Position numbers and translations under genes: made by a program. From Flavisolibacter nicotianae (lineage in GTDB: Bacteria > Bacteroidota > Bacteroidia > Chitinophagales > Chitinophagaceae), in assembly GCF_003628535.1 (NCBI RefSeq), contig NZ_RBCI01000006.1:179047-243046 (forward strand): a DNA stretch of 64,000 nucleotides. The letters run 5' to 3'. The notes beneath the pieces are model-generated. The model searched no databases and was not told the DNA's origin. It worked only from the letters and a program-made list of their open reading frames with translations. Below are positions 46,542-55,212 of this stretch, piece by piece (position 1 is the first letter of the stretch; the number at the start of each line of letters is the position of its first letter).

Positions 46542-47651
46542 ATGCAAAACAAAAAAATACCGCTTATTCTTTTTTTGATCATCTCCAGTATGGTTATCCT
46601 CGCTGCTTGTTCAAAAGACAAAGACGTCATTACGGTTGTTCCGATTGATAAAGTGCAGTTGGGAAGGCAACTCTTCTTTGATAAAAACCTTTCCAACCCC
46701 ATTGGACAGTCTTGCGCTTCTTGCCACAGTCCCGAAGCGGCGTTCAGCGATCCCGCACACAGCATTACCTCTCAAGGCGCTGTTTCACGCTTGTTCAACA
46801 ACCGCAATTGTCCCTCTGTTACATACAGTTCTTTCGCCCCGGCTTTTCGTTTTGATACCACCGATTCTCTTTATATGGGCGGATTCTTTTTCGATGGAAG
46901 AGTAAACTCGCTGCAGGAGCAGGCAAAAAAGCCTTTTCTGAACCAGTTGGAAATGAACAACACCGATGCCGCCATGGTGGTTGCCAAATTGCGCAGCGCC
47001 GACTACTATCCGCTATACAAAAAAATATATGGCGACGCAACCAACGTAGAACAAGCCTTTGGAAACCTTGCCGATGCCATTGCTACTTTTGAACAATCCT
47101 CGCAGGTCAATGCCTTTTCCTCCAAGTTTGATGATTACCTGCAAGGCAAAGCACAATTAACCGAACCGGAAAAAAGAGGATTTGAGTTGTTTAATGATCC
47201 CTTGAAAGGCAATTGTGCTGCTTGCCACATCTCCGATCCCGATCCGGATTTTGGCAAGGTGCTTTTTACGGATTTTACCTACGACAACATTGGTGTACCG
47301 AAGAATCCGGCCAATCCGTTTTACAGTATCCCATCTGCCTTTAATCCGCAGGGGACAAGCGCTTTGGATTACGGGCTGGGTGGCGTGTTAAACGATCCGG
47401 CCTACTACGGGCATTTTAAAGTACCGAGCCTGCGAAATGCAGCACTGACGGCTCCTTATTTTCACAACGGTTTCTTCACTACATTGGAAGAAGTGGTGCA
47501 TTTTTATAACAAGCGCGACGTAGAGTCATTTCCAACAGCCGAATTTCCCGCAACAGTCAATCACCAGGAAATGGGCAATCTTCACTTAACAACACAGGAA
47601 GAAAAAGATATCGTTGCCTTCTTGAAAACATTGTCCGATGGGTACAAATAG
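46542..47651 (+). CDS. Di-haem cytochrome c peroxidase (MauG/CcpA family)
   Basis: The protein has 369 residues with a lipoprotein signal ending VILAACSKD. Two haem-c sites are present, CASCH (about 58-62) and CAACH (about 225-229), with family blocks FFDGRVNSLQEQA, LRNAALTAPYFHNGFFTTLEEVV and the C-terminal VAFLKTL. It reduces hydrogen peroxide or oxidises a protein substrate using c-type cytochrome electrons in the periplasm. Its position 4 bp after a FecA-like receptor and before PepSY is unusual for a peroxidase and suggests a role in iron redox rather than simple detoxification. Confidence 0.92.
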   Translation: MQNKKIPLILFLIISSMVILAACSKDKDVITVVPIDKVQLGRQLFFDKNLSNPIGQSCASCHSPEAAFSDPAHSITSQGAVSRLFNNRNCPSVTYSSFAPAFRFDTTDSLYMGGFFFDGRVNSLQEQAKKPFLNQLEMNNTDAAMVVAKLRSADYYPLYKKIYGDATNVEQAFGNLADAIATFEQSSQVNAFSSKFDDYLQGKAQLTEPEKRGFELFNDPLKGNCAACHISDPDPDFGKVLFTDFTYDNIGVPKNPANPFYSIPSAFNPQGTSALDYGLGGVLNDPAYYGHFKVPSLRNAALTAPYFHNGFFTTLEEVVHFYNKRDVESFPTAEFPATVNHQEMGNLHLTTQEEKDIVAFLKTLSDGYK

Positions 47652-47687
47652 CGGAATTTTGGTTTATAAGTTTCAAACGATAGCGAT

Positions 47688-48785
47688 TTGCGAATTACTA
47701 AATACATCTATTACTCGCATCAGTACTGTGGTTTAATTGTCGGCATTTTTCTTTTGAGCATGAGCCTTTCGGGTTCCCTGCTGGTCTTCACCGACGAAAT
47801 GAAATCTGCCCAGGAAGAAAAATGGATAAAAACTGATAATGCCAACGGGCACTATAGTTATGATGCTTCCTTTCAAAATATTAGAAGACAGTACCCTGAA
47901 TGGGAGGCGTTGACTTACGAGCAGCCTCATAAAAATGAAGCGGTGGTTTACTTGCTGCGCAAAAATGGCAAGGAAAAAAAAGTATTCGTCCATCCCACCA
48001 CAGGCGCGATCCTGCATGTGGATGAGGGAGCAGAAAACCAGTTGCGCCGCCAGCTACTCCAGTGGCATTACTCATTTTTTGCAGGCACGCCAGGAAAAAT
48101 CACCGTTTTCATCGTTGGTTGCCTGTTTCTGCTGTCACTACTAACAGGCTTTTTTGTTTACCGCAAGTCCATCTGGAAAGTACTTTCATTTAAAGTAAAG
48201 TTGAACCGAAGGTCAAAAAAGGCGTTTTACTCTTCCGCCCACCGGATCGTCGGTGTCTGGTCGCTGGTATTTACCACCTTGATTGTCACGTCTGGGTTGT
48301 TTATCAGTTGGAAGGTTACCTCAAAAGCGCTGAAACCAGCAGCAAAAGCGAAAACAATTGCCGCTTCTACTGTAAGAATTGACCATGCAAAGGCTTTGGT
48401 GGAAAGCCAGTTCCCAAGTTTTGAAACGCATTTGATTATCGTGGGTGGCGATTACAGCAATGTTAAACTGCTAGGGAGATACAGAGATGACCCATTCTAT
48501 TATGGAAAGTACTACAGCAACTTTACCGTAAATGCTTCCACTGCACAAATAGAGAAAAAGCAGGTGTTAGCTGAGATGCCGTTGTTTGATAAGTTGCAAT
48601 CCATCAGTTCTCCGCTTCATTTCGGCAATTATGGTGGGCTGCCCCTTAAAATCATTTACTGCATTTTAGGGCTAACGCCGGGCGTCCTGTCTGTAACCGG
48701 TTTTTTATTGTGGCTGCAAAAACGAAAAAAGAAGTCAGGCCACCATCTCAGAACACAAAATAAACTGCAAAAGGTAGGGGCTTGA
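47688..48785 (+). CDS. PepSY-associated membrane protein
   Basis: The protein has 365 residues. The first membrane segment (YYSHQYCGLIVGIFLLSMSLSGSLLVFTDEM) is the PepSY_TM hallmark. Others lie at about 140-165 (PGKITVFIVGCLFLLSLLTGFFVYRKS), 190-215 (IVGVWSLVFTTLIVTSGLFISW) and the C-terminus (IIYCILGLTPGVLSVTGFLLWL), with periplasmic PepSY-like parts between. Proteins of this family next to siderophore or haem receptors are thought to reduce ferric iron. The frame begins at TTG, 36 bp after the peroxidase; no better ATG is seen. Confidence 0.87.
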   Translation: MRITKYIYYSHQYCGLIVGIFLLSMSLSGSLLVFTDEMKSAQEEKWIKTDNANGHYSYDASFQNIRRQYPEWEALTYEQPHKNEAVVYLLRKNGKEKKVFVHPTTGAILHVDEGAENQLRRQLLQWHYSFFAGTPGKITVFIVGCLFLLSLLTGFFVYRKSIWKVLSFKVKLNRRSKKAFYSSAHRIVGVWSLVFTTLIVTSGLFISWKVTSKALKPAAKAKTIAASTVRIDHAKALVESQFPSFETHLIIVGGDYSNVKLLGRYRDDPFYYGKYYSNFTVNASTAQIEKKQVLAEMPLFDKLQSISSPLHFGNYGGLPLKIIYCILGLTPGVLSVTGFLLWLQKRKKKSGHHLRTQNKLQKVGA

Positions 48786-48821
48786 AACTGAATTGTATTC
48801 AGCATATTGCTTTCAACAGGG

Positions 48822-49352
48822 TCAATGCTTTTTACGCCCCCCTTTCCCTCTGCCGTGGCCTGCAACACCCATTGTTTGCAAGTCTCTGTCAAAGAGGTAC
48901 AGGCCGCCTTTGTCTTCCCCGATGAGCTTTAGTTTGTCGATGATGTTACGGGCCAGCGTTTCTTCTTCTATTTGCTCGGCCACGTACCATTGCAAAAAAT
49001 TGTGGGTCGTGTAATCTTTTTCCTCGATACACATAGCTACCAGTGCATTGATTTCGTTAGAGACTTTGATTTCGTGCGAGAGAACGATATTGAATATTTC
49101 ATGTATGTCACTGAAATCCTTTTGTGGAGCGGCAAAAGCAGGAACAATTCCATGACCACCCCGGTCGTTGATGTAATGAAACAGCTTGAGCATGTGCATG
49201 CGCTCTTCATCGGAGTGGTGATATAGAAAAGCGGACACGCCGTTAAAGCCTTGTACCTGGCACCAGGAGGCCATGGACAGGTAATACATGGAAGAAAAGC
49301 CTTCCAGATCAATCTGCCGGTTGAGGGCCTGTTCAATTTGAGAAGAGATCAT
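48822..49352 (-). CDS. Ferritin
   Basis: The protein has 176 residues forming a four-helix bundle. Ferroxidase ligands are recognisable: Glu in helix A (LEGFSSMYYLSMASW), E-x-x-H (HSDEERMHMLKLF) and Glu/Gln in the C helix (YVAEQIEEETLARNI). It stores iron as a ferric mineral inside a 24-mer. The C-terminal tail GHGRGKGGRKKH is basic and Gly-rich and extends beyond the usual ferritin end. It is convergent with the PepSY gene, consistent with an iron theme. Confidence 0.95.
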   Translation of the reverse strand: MISSQIEQALNRQIDLEGFSSMYYLSMASWCQVQGFNGVSAFLYHHSDEERMHMLKLFHYINDRGGHGIVPAFAAPQKDFSDIHEIFNIVLSHEIKVSNEINALVAMCIEEKDYTTHNFLQWYVAEQIEEETLARNIIDKLKLIGEDKGGLYLFDRDLQTMGVAGHGRGKGGRKKH

Positions 49353-49413
49353 ATAGCAGAGGGTTTTGCAGTTACCTTAAAGGTAAAAAGATTTTATCCT
49401 ATCCTTACAGAAG

Positions 49414-49740
49414 TCATTCAAAGAATTGCAGGAGCTGTGCTGCTTTTCTTTCATTATCAGTTTGTTCGAGCATATTGTGTAAATCATTCAGTTCCCGCTC
49501 TGTCAAAAGGAAATTTAGCCCGCTAAAAGGCGTTTGCAGGAGAATGGATTTTTGCAGAGGATTGCTATCAGAAGCATAATTCTCCTTTGAATATACCACG
49601 TATTTTCTCAACGTCTCAAAATCAGTATATGAAACGGTGGCCATTACATTGCCAAAACCAATTTGTAGGTTATTACATTCCTTGCATTCGACCACGTAGC
49701 CAATGTATTCGTTGTGATACCAAGTCTTAAAACTGCACAT
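49414..49740 (-). CDS. Conserved hypothetical protein with a CxxC pair
   Basis: The protein has 108 residues without signal or membrane segments. It starts MCSFKTWYHNEYIGYVVECKECNNLQIGFGNV; the N-terminal Cys plus the CKEC pair could bind a metal. The C-terminal half is helical (LNFLLTERELNDLHNMLEQTD). Proteins of this form are widespread in Bacteroidota and may belong to the DUF6686 group, an assignment from memory. It lies between ferritin and a divergent TonB receptor. Confidence 0.6.
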   Translation of the reverse strand: MCSFKTWYHNEYIGYVVECKECNNLQIGFGNVMATVSYTDFETLRKYVVYSKENYASDSNPLQKSILLQTPFSGLNFLLTERELNDLHNMLEQTDNERKAAQLLQFFE

Positions 49741-49945
49741 GTTTACGTTTATTTTCCTTGCAAGAAAAAAGAAAATAACGGCTGCAGATTTTCATATTTT
49801 GGAAAAGCTATTTGCGAAAAGTGAAATTATGCGTAATAGAACGTTCTTAACAGTTTTTCCGGTTTCCGTAAGCTGTTTTTTCCAAATGTGAAAATGAAAT
49901 AATGTACAGCTTCACAAATTTGCGCCTTAAAACGCAAACAGCAAT

Positions 49946-52279
49946 ATGAAGCGAAACGTACACATGAGACTCATTTTTGGAGTATTTTTTCTTTTTTTCT
50001 TTGTGCTCTCATCCCTGAACAGCCAAGCACAAGCTGTGAAGGAAAATCTTTCAGGTCAGGTAACCGATAAACAAAATCATCCCTTAGAAGGCATAACCGT
50101 TACCATAAACGAACTGGGGAAGAGTGTCAGCACCGATGCTGATGGTAATTACAGCTTTAAGAAAGTTCCGGCTGGAACCTACACTGTGACCATTAGTGGT
50201 GTAAACATCAAGCCATTGGAAAAACAAATAACGCTCAGTGAAACAATGCCAGAGAAGTTGGACTTTCAATTAGAAAGCACGGTAAAGGAGCTAAAAGCTG
50301 TAACCATTACGGCGGCTGGTTTGCGCCGCAAGATTTACGATGTACCGGGCTCCATTTCTGTTATTGATGCTCGAACCATCCGGGAAAGCGGTGCGCAATC
50401 CCTGACCGAAATCATCACCCGCATTCCGGGTGTCGTAGCTGTAGATGAAGACGGAAGAGGGTTAAAACCCAACTTTGGCCTGCGTGGACTGGACCCCAAT
50501 AGAAACAGAAGCGCCTTGATCCTCATTGACGGTAAGATTCCCAACGGCACCATGTATTATGGCGATCCGGGTGGTTATTACATGACCCCTTTGCAACAAG
50601 TGGAAAAGATTGAAGTTATCCGTGGCGGTGCCTCGGTGTTGTATGGCGGACATTCGGTAGGTGGAGTTATCAATTTAATTTCAAAGAAAGCTACTTCAAC
50701 GCCAACTACCCAACTGAACTTAAATTATGGAAGCTGGAATGCGCTAACCGCACAGGTCACCACAGGTGCCAACAACGGCAAGTTTGGCTACATGATCAAT
50801 GGGGTCAGAAGGCAAGGCGATGGTTTTCGGGAGCGGAGCAAGTTTGGCGTAAACGATGTGACCGTGAAACTGGATAACAACATTGACACCACAACAAAAC
50901 TCTCTATCTATTTGAATGGCTTCAGCGAAAACTCCCAAACGCCTGGTGGTCTCACGCAAGCGCAATACGATCAGAACATCAAACAAAGCCAGCATCCCTA
51001 TGACCACTTTGTTTCTGACCGATACACAGCAACGATCTCTTTGGATAAAAAGCTGGGCAACAACCAGCAGTTGAATACCTCTGTTTACGGCAACTACTTC
51101 AAGCGCAACTGGTTTGTATCCCGTAAGAAGTCGGCTGCCAGTACAGCGTTTGATACCACGGTGGCTTTTATCCGGGACATTCACGCCATCGGTGTTGTGG
51201 CGGATTACTTGAACAACAACAACATTATTGGTTTGGAAAACGCATTTGTTGCTGGTGTCCGTGTGCACAGCGACCGGTTAAACGACATGACCATGACCGC
51301 CAGTACTGCCAACCAGGAGGTGGGTAAAGCAAGCGCCTTTGCGGTAAGCACTTCGTTTATCAAAGAAGCCTATGCCTACAATACCATTAACTTTCTTCCG
51401 CAACTTTCTTTTTCTCTGGGTACCCGCTACACGGCTGTGACCTACAAAAAGCAGGACTATACGGCAAAGAACCCAGCTGCTAATGCCATAGGCCTCAGCA
51501 TTGAAAATACAAATGACGCCGTGGTGTTCTCAACTGGTTTGGTGTACAAGTTCAATGAAGGAAACAACGTGTTTGTCAATGTCTCCAAAAGTTTTCAGCC
51601 GCCGCTCATTTATACGGCAATGGACGTAAACACGTTTTATTACGCCGAACAGTTAAAGCCGGAAACGTCCATGAACTATGAGCTGGGCTTCCGTACCCAA
51701 CCGGCCAATTGGATTAGCGCAAACGTAACCGGGTATATCATTGACTTCAAAAACAAGCTGGTACAGGCACCTACGTCGGATGGAAGATACCGGGTATGGC
51801 AAAACATTGGCACCTCCTCTCACCACGGCGTGGAAGCAGAAATTGACATTTACCCTGTACAACACTTAAGCCTTTATGCCAATGGCGCTTATCAGGAGGC
51901 TAAGCAAACCAGTGGAACCACAAAAGACAAGTACCTGGTTTATGCACCAAAGTTGACTTACACCACTGGTCTTCGCTACGGTAACAAAGTAGGCAAAGGA
52001 CAATTTGCCGCCAATGCCTGGGTAAACTATGTGGGCAAGCAGTACACGGATCTGGCCAATACGGAAACAGCCAGCGCCAATGGCCAGGCAGGTCCTATTC
52101 CTGCTTATCATCCAGCCAACGTTTCGTTCCAGTATACCCTGAACAAATGGGGTGTCAACTTTGTGCTGAACAACATCTTTGATGAAAAATACTTCACTAA
52201 GCGCGAAGGCTCCTTCTGGGAAGGCATTGTGCCAATGCCGGGAAGAAATGTAAATGTGGGTGTTTCTTACAAGTTTTAA
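49946..52279 (+). CDS. TonB-dependent receptor with N-terminal CarboxypepD-like domain
   Basis: The protein has 777 residues with a signal peptide ending SQAQA. A carboxypeptidase-regulatory-like domain follows (SGQVTDKQNHPLEGITVTINELGKSVSTDADGNYSF, about 33-110), then the plug (VPGSISVIDARTIRESGAQSLTEIITRIPGVV; YYMTPLQQVEKIEVIRGGASVLYGGHSVGG) and a barrel ending MPGRNVNVGVSYKF. It imports a large or scarce ligand, probably a metal chelate. A hairpin follows the stop, then a DUF4198-like gene on the same strand that may be its periplasmic partner. Confidence 0.92.
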   Translation: MKRNVHMRLIFGVFFLFFFVLSSLNSQAQAVKENLSGQVTDKQNHPLEGITVTINELGKSVSTDADGNYSFKKVPAGTYTVTISGVNIKPLEKQITLSETMPEKLDFQLESTVKELKAVTITAAGLRRKIYDVPGSISVIDARTIRESGAQSLTEIITRIPGVVAVDEDGRGLKPNFGLRGLDPNRNRSALILIDGKIPNGTMYYGDPGGYYMTPLQQVEKIEVIRGGASVLYGGHSVGGVINLISKKATSTPTTQLNLNYGSWNALTAQVTTGANNGKFGYMINGVRRQGDGFRERSKFGVNDVTVKLDNNIDTTTKLSIYLNGFSENSQTPGGLTQAQYDQNIKQSQHPYDHFVSDRYTATISLDKKLGNNQQLNTSVYGNYFKRNWFVSRKKSAASTAFDTTVAFIRDIHAIGVVADYLNNNNIIGLENAFVAGVRVHSDRLNDMTMTASTANQEVGKASAFAVSTSFIKEAYAYNTINFLPQLSFSLGTRYTAVTYKKQDYTAKNPAANAIGLSIENTNDAVVFSTGLVYKFNEGNNVFVNVSKSFQPPLIYTAMDVNTFYYAEQLKPETSMNYELGFRTQPANWISANVTGYIIDFKNKLVQAPTSDGRYRVWQNIGTSSHHGVEAEIDIYPVQHLSLYANGAYQEAKQTSGTTKDKYLVYAPKLTYTTGLRYGNKVGKGQFAANAWVNYVGKQYTDLANTETASANGQAGPIPAYHPANVSFQYTLNKWGVNFVLNNIFDEKYFTKREGSFWEGIVPMPGRNVNVGVSYKF

Positions 52280-52298
52280 TTAAGGAAATCGTATTCAT

Positions 52299-52334
52299 AG
52301 AACTGGTGTGGGGAACTGCACCAGTTCTTTATTT
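52299..52334 (+). terminator. Intergenic hairpin between TonB receptor and DUF4198-like gene
   Basis: The stem AGAACTGGTG / CACCAGTTCT has a 10-nt loop and is followed by TTATTT. It lies 20 bp after the receptor stop and would terminate or attenuate transcription into the next gene. It overlaps the long frame opening at 52306, supporting the downstream start at 52354. Confidence 0.8.
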
Positions 52335-52353
52335 AAAACCAAATACAGGCACA

Positions 52354-53085
52354 ATGAAACAAATTAAACGGCTATTGATTTTATTTCTGATAACACTTTT
52401 TTACAACACCGCGTCTGCACACTACATCTGGATTGAAGCCGCTGAAAAATGGGCAATCGGCAAGCCCGGCTCCATTACAATTTACTATGGAGAGTATGCG
52501 GAAGGGGCAAGAGAGGAAGCCGGGAAACGATTGGAAGAAGCGAATGGCTTGAGCGCATGGATTGTTACGCCGGATGGCGAAAAGATAAAACTGGCGCTTC
52601 AAAAAATGAGCAACCATTTTTTGGCCCAATACACACCCAGGCAGGCCGGTAAGTTTGAAATTGAATTGACCAACCTGGTGCGGGAAGTAGTAGATTGGAC
52701 CCAGTATGATATTGGCATAGTGCAGCCCACCTACTATGCGCATAAACCCTTTTATGTGGGAAGTGGGAATGAAAAAGCAGCAAAGCCTTCTCTTAAGTTT
52801 CAAATTGTTCCCATTGAAGAAAGGGAAACCTATTCTGTAAACAAACCAATAGACCTGAAATTGCTCTATGAAGGCAAAAACCTGAAAGGCAAACTAATGG
52901 TGTATGCACCCAACACCTGGATGAAGGAAGTGGAAAGCAAAGATGGCGTGTACACCTTCACTCCTTTCGAAAAGGGCATGTACATCGTGGAAAGTATCTA
53001 TAAAGAGAAAGCGTCCGGTACATTCAAGGGAAAAGCTTATGAAGCCATTCGCCACCGCACAACATTAACACTGACGGTTCAATAA
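52354..53085 (+). CDS. DUF4198-like periplasmic protein
   Basis: The protein has about 243 residues starting at MKQIKRLLILFLITLF. The signal peptide ends ASA, leaving HYIWIEAAEKW as the predicted mature N-terminus, so a His would be the first residue, as in several metal-binding periplasmic proteins. Two beta-sandwich-like halves follow (SITIYYGEYAEGAREE; YSVNKPIDLKLLYEGKNLKGKLMVYAP). The family is found beside nickel/cobalt and other metal receptors, which fits its place after a TonB receptor. The 3' part, from 52636, is repeated at 63.1 kb. Confidence 0.8.
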   Translation: MKQIKRLLILFLITLFYNTASAHYIWIEAAEKWAIGKPGSITIYYGEYAEGAREEAGKRLEEANGLSAWIVTPDGEKIKLALQKMSNHFLAQYTPRQAGKFEIELTNLVREVVDWTQYDIGIVQPTYYAHKPFYVGSGNEKAAKPSLKFQIVPIEERETYSVNKPIDLKLLYEGKNLKGKLMVYAPNTWMKEVESKDGVYTFTPFEKGMYIVESIYKEKASGTFKGKAYEAIRHRTTLTLTVQ

Positions 53086-53111
53086 CGTTGAGAAAGTTTG
53101 AACTATGGTAT
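52636..53111 (+). repeat. Direct repeat, left copy (476 bp)
   Basis: This covers the last about 150 codons of the DUF4198-like gene plus 26 bp past its stop. It aligns without gaps to 63108-63583 in the same orientation, with scattered substitutions (10 differences in about 143 encoded residues). Similarity stops abruptly at both ends. Confidence 0.9.
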
Positions 53112-53210
53112 CGGCAATAGATTTTGAAAGATTTACCTGAAAACAGGCTTCACTTACTAGGGCAATACTTTCAATGATCAAAAAGCAAAGCTACTGTGTG
53201 CCATGCTTGT

Positions 53211-53243
53211 GCAAAAGCCTGTTGCCTTGCAACAGGCTTTTGC
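53211..53243. terminator. Bidirectional hairpin terminator
   Basis: A 15-bp perfect stem (GCAAAAGCCTGTTGC / GCAACAGGCTTTTGC) has a 3-nt loop. It lies between the convergent DUF4198-like gene and the His-rich lipoprotein gene. Confidence 0.85.
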
Positions 53244-53265
53244 AGAATACGTTTGGCTGCAGTTA

Positions 53266-54078
53266 CTACCGCCAAACAAAATTGGTCAGGCTGATATATA
53301 TCTTCCCGTCTTTGGAATTCACATTGTACGTCGTTGGGTAGTATGTGTTGGTGATCATAAATTGCGTTGGCTGGCCATACGGCATATGCACCTCCTGACC
53401 ACTTAGCAGAAAGGCTCGGGTAATCATCGGCTCCACAAAAATGAACTTGCCTGCATAAGAGCCGTAAATCATCGTATGGGTAAACGTCTTTCCACCACTA
53501 ATTTCGGGAGAAGCTGGGTTCACCCAGTGCTTGCCCATCTGCGGAACACCGCCTGGTGTTGGCACAAAGCCCTGTGGCCAGTATTGCTGTGGCGGTAGTT
53601 GATCGATCAGCGGACTGGTGGCAGAGATCGCCATTCGTTCGGCTTCGCTGGTCATGTAGAAATGAAAGTCGAAGTGGGGCAACTGATAAAAGGCGGGTTC
53701 ATGCCCGTGCACATTCCAGTCCATCAGCACATGGACAAATGGAGTCGACTCGCTGGCTTTTTTGTGGAAGGGAAAGGAAAGCTGTACATTTTCATCGGGT
53801 AGGCCTTGAAGGGCACCGGCCGTCATCTCAATGCCAATTTCAGTGGGTACATTGGTGTGGGTTACAGTAAAAAAAGTGCGCACCTTTCCATCGCCCAATT
53901 GCACCTGCGGACCATAGTACGTGTTTGTCTTTTCGGATTGCAACCCACTGTTCATTTTGCTGGCAGCGGCGAGATCAGGAGGAAGGTTGTTTTTAGTGGA
54001 GAGGTCCTTTTGACAGGATACTAACAAGAAAACTGTGCTTGCACAAAGAAGCAGTCGAGTGAGGAATGATCGGGTCAT
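53266..54078 (-). CDS. His-rich lipoprotein (DUF5602/TTHB210-like)
   Basis: The protein has about 270 residues starting at MTRSFLTRLLLC, with a lipobox (STVFLLVSC). A central segment is dense in His: FVHVLMDWNVHGHEP, LPHFDFHFYM and later KHWVNP. The HxHxxxxxxxxHFDFHFY arrangement looks like a metal site and recalls TTHB210-like proteins (DUF5602). Function is unknown; given neighbouring metal genes, metal binding outside the inner membrane is likely. It is monocistronic, ending at a shared terminator. The frame runs to 54117, but the added residues are not signal-like. Confidence 0.7.
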   Translation of the reverse strand: MTRSFLTRLLLCASTVFLLVSCQKDLSTKNNLPPDLAAASKMNSGLQSEKTNTYYGPQVQLGDGKVRTFFTVTHTNVPTEIGIEMTAGALQGLPDENVQLSFPFHKKASESTPFVHVLMDWNVHGHEPAFYQLPHFDFHFYMTSEAERMAISATSPLIDQLPPQQYWPQGFVPTPGGVPQMGKHWVNPASPEISGGKTFTHTMIYGSYAGKFIFVEPMITRAFLLSGQEVHMPYGQPTQFMITNTYYPTTYNVNSKDGKIYISLTNFVWR

Positions 54079-54260
54079 ACGCTTTATTTTAAGGTTGAAA
54101 AAGCTAAAACAAAGCATTCGTAGAGTAGGAGCGATTCTGATAAAGGATAGTTAGTCCGAAAAATTTGCTGTTATCTGAAAGATAATAATAATCAGCTAGT
54201 TTCATTGTCTTTTTTAGTAAAATAGCATCACGTAATAAAAAAAGCTTCAAACTTAAATAG

Positions 54261-54298
54261 CAACAAACAAAGCCACCATTAAGTGGCTTTGTTTGTTG
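54261..54298. terminator. Long hairpin downstream of the signalling cluster
   Basis: A 16-bp perfect stem (CAACAAACAAAGCCAC / GTGGCTTTGTTTGTTG) has a 6-nt loop and lies 37 bp after the stop of the last cluster gene. The minus-strand 3' arm is T-rich (TTTGTTTGTTG). It probably ends the leftward transcript. Confidence 0.8.
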
Positions 54299-54334
54299 AA
54301 AGGAATGGCTTTCCTGCAATAATAATTTGAAAAG

Positions 54335-54982
54335 TTAATTGAACTGTACTCCTTCGATACTGTGCAAGTTGGACACCATTGTATCATAGAGTGACGTATT
54401 GGAAGATGACGAAATCAAAATTGCACCGGATGCATCTTTTGTAGCCACATTCAGCATGTCTGAAGAAATACCTTTTGTAAGATTGGCCAGGTTTAAAGCA
54501 ATGGCGGCCGTGTAAGCTTTTCCATCAGCCACAGTTACATTGGGTAAGTCGGCATCTAATTCAAATGCAGAATTGATTTTGAAGATTATAGGGGTGCTGT
54601 TATACTTTCCCCTTAACTCGAATGCAGCATCAGTTGCCGTTTGCAGCAGTTCAATCTGGAATTCCACCTGACTATATGTTCCTAGTGGCACCACAATACT
54701 GCCGAAAGAAGCTATCGGTGAAAAAAGATCGACTTTCCTGATTGACTCAGATTGAAAGCGAACCTGCCCTCCGGCATTTTGCGCTTCAAACTCAATTTGT
54801 TTCGAATAAGCATAACCACTGTTCCAGGTTACAGTCATTGGTTGTGTACCGCTTACGGTAATTGTACGATTGGTGGTGCTCAATTGGTACGAAACACCAG
54901 GTTGCGTGCGATCCTCTTTTTTGCAGCTATACAGCAAAGTGGCAAAAAGTGTTGCGGTTAGGACGAGCGAATTTGTTTTCAT
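54335..54982 (-). CDS. Hypothetical lipoprotein of the ECF-regulated cluster
   Basis: The protein has 215 residues with a lipoprotein signal ending LLYSCKKED. The body is beta-rich and Ser/Thr/Asn-rich (YQLSTTNRTITVSGTQPMTVTW; SFGSIVVPLGTYSQVEFQIEL) and resembles immunoglobulin-like or DUF4382-like surface lipoproteins. It lies 230 bp downstream of the TonB receptor gene and has its own copy of the cluster's shared promoter motif, so it is likely co-regulated. It may be a surface ligand-binding partner of the receptor. No family is named with confidence. Confidence 0.6.
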   Translation of the reverse strand: MKTNSLVLTATLFATLLYSCKKEDRTQPGVSYQLSTTNRTITVSGTQPMTVTWNSGYAYSKQIEFEAQNAGGQVRFQSESIRKVDLFSPIASFGSIVVPLGTYSQVEFQIELLQTATDAAFELRGKYNSTPIIFKINSAFELDADLPNVTVADGKAYTAAIALNLANLTKGISSDMLNVATKDASGAILISSSSNTSLYDTMVSNLHSIEGVQFN

Positions 54983-55040
54983 AATTTTTGAATTTTAGTT
55001 TTCAAAGGGTTTTGATTGAAAAAATTGGTTACTTATCATT

Positions 55041-55067
55041 AAAACAGAGAAAAGTTGAATACCCCTA
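55041..55067 (-). promoter_or_regulatory. Candidate ECF promoter of the lipoprotein gene
   Basis: Read on the minus strand, TAGGGGTATT (55067-55058), 12 bp, then GTTTT (55045-55041). The same two boxes at identical spacing precede the first gene of the cluster at 63008-63034. Both also have AAAAATATTTTT just upstream. The downstream box ends 58 bp before the start codon. Confidence 0.6.
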
Positions 55068-55212
55068 CGGTCGAATAGAAAAATATTTTTCAAGGGCCAA
55101 AACATGACACCTGCCAAACGTTTCGGGGATTGTTTTGAAATCAGCAAGTTCTATCCTGCAGGTGCATTTTAGTTTGCTATATAGATAACATTGCCAATAC
55201 TTTAGTAGGATA

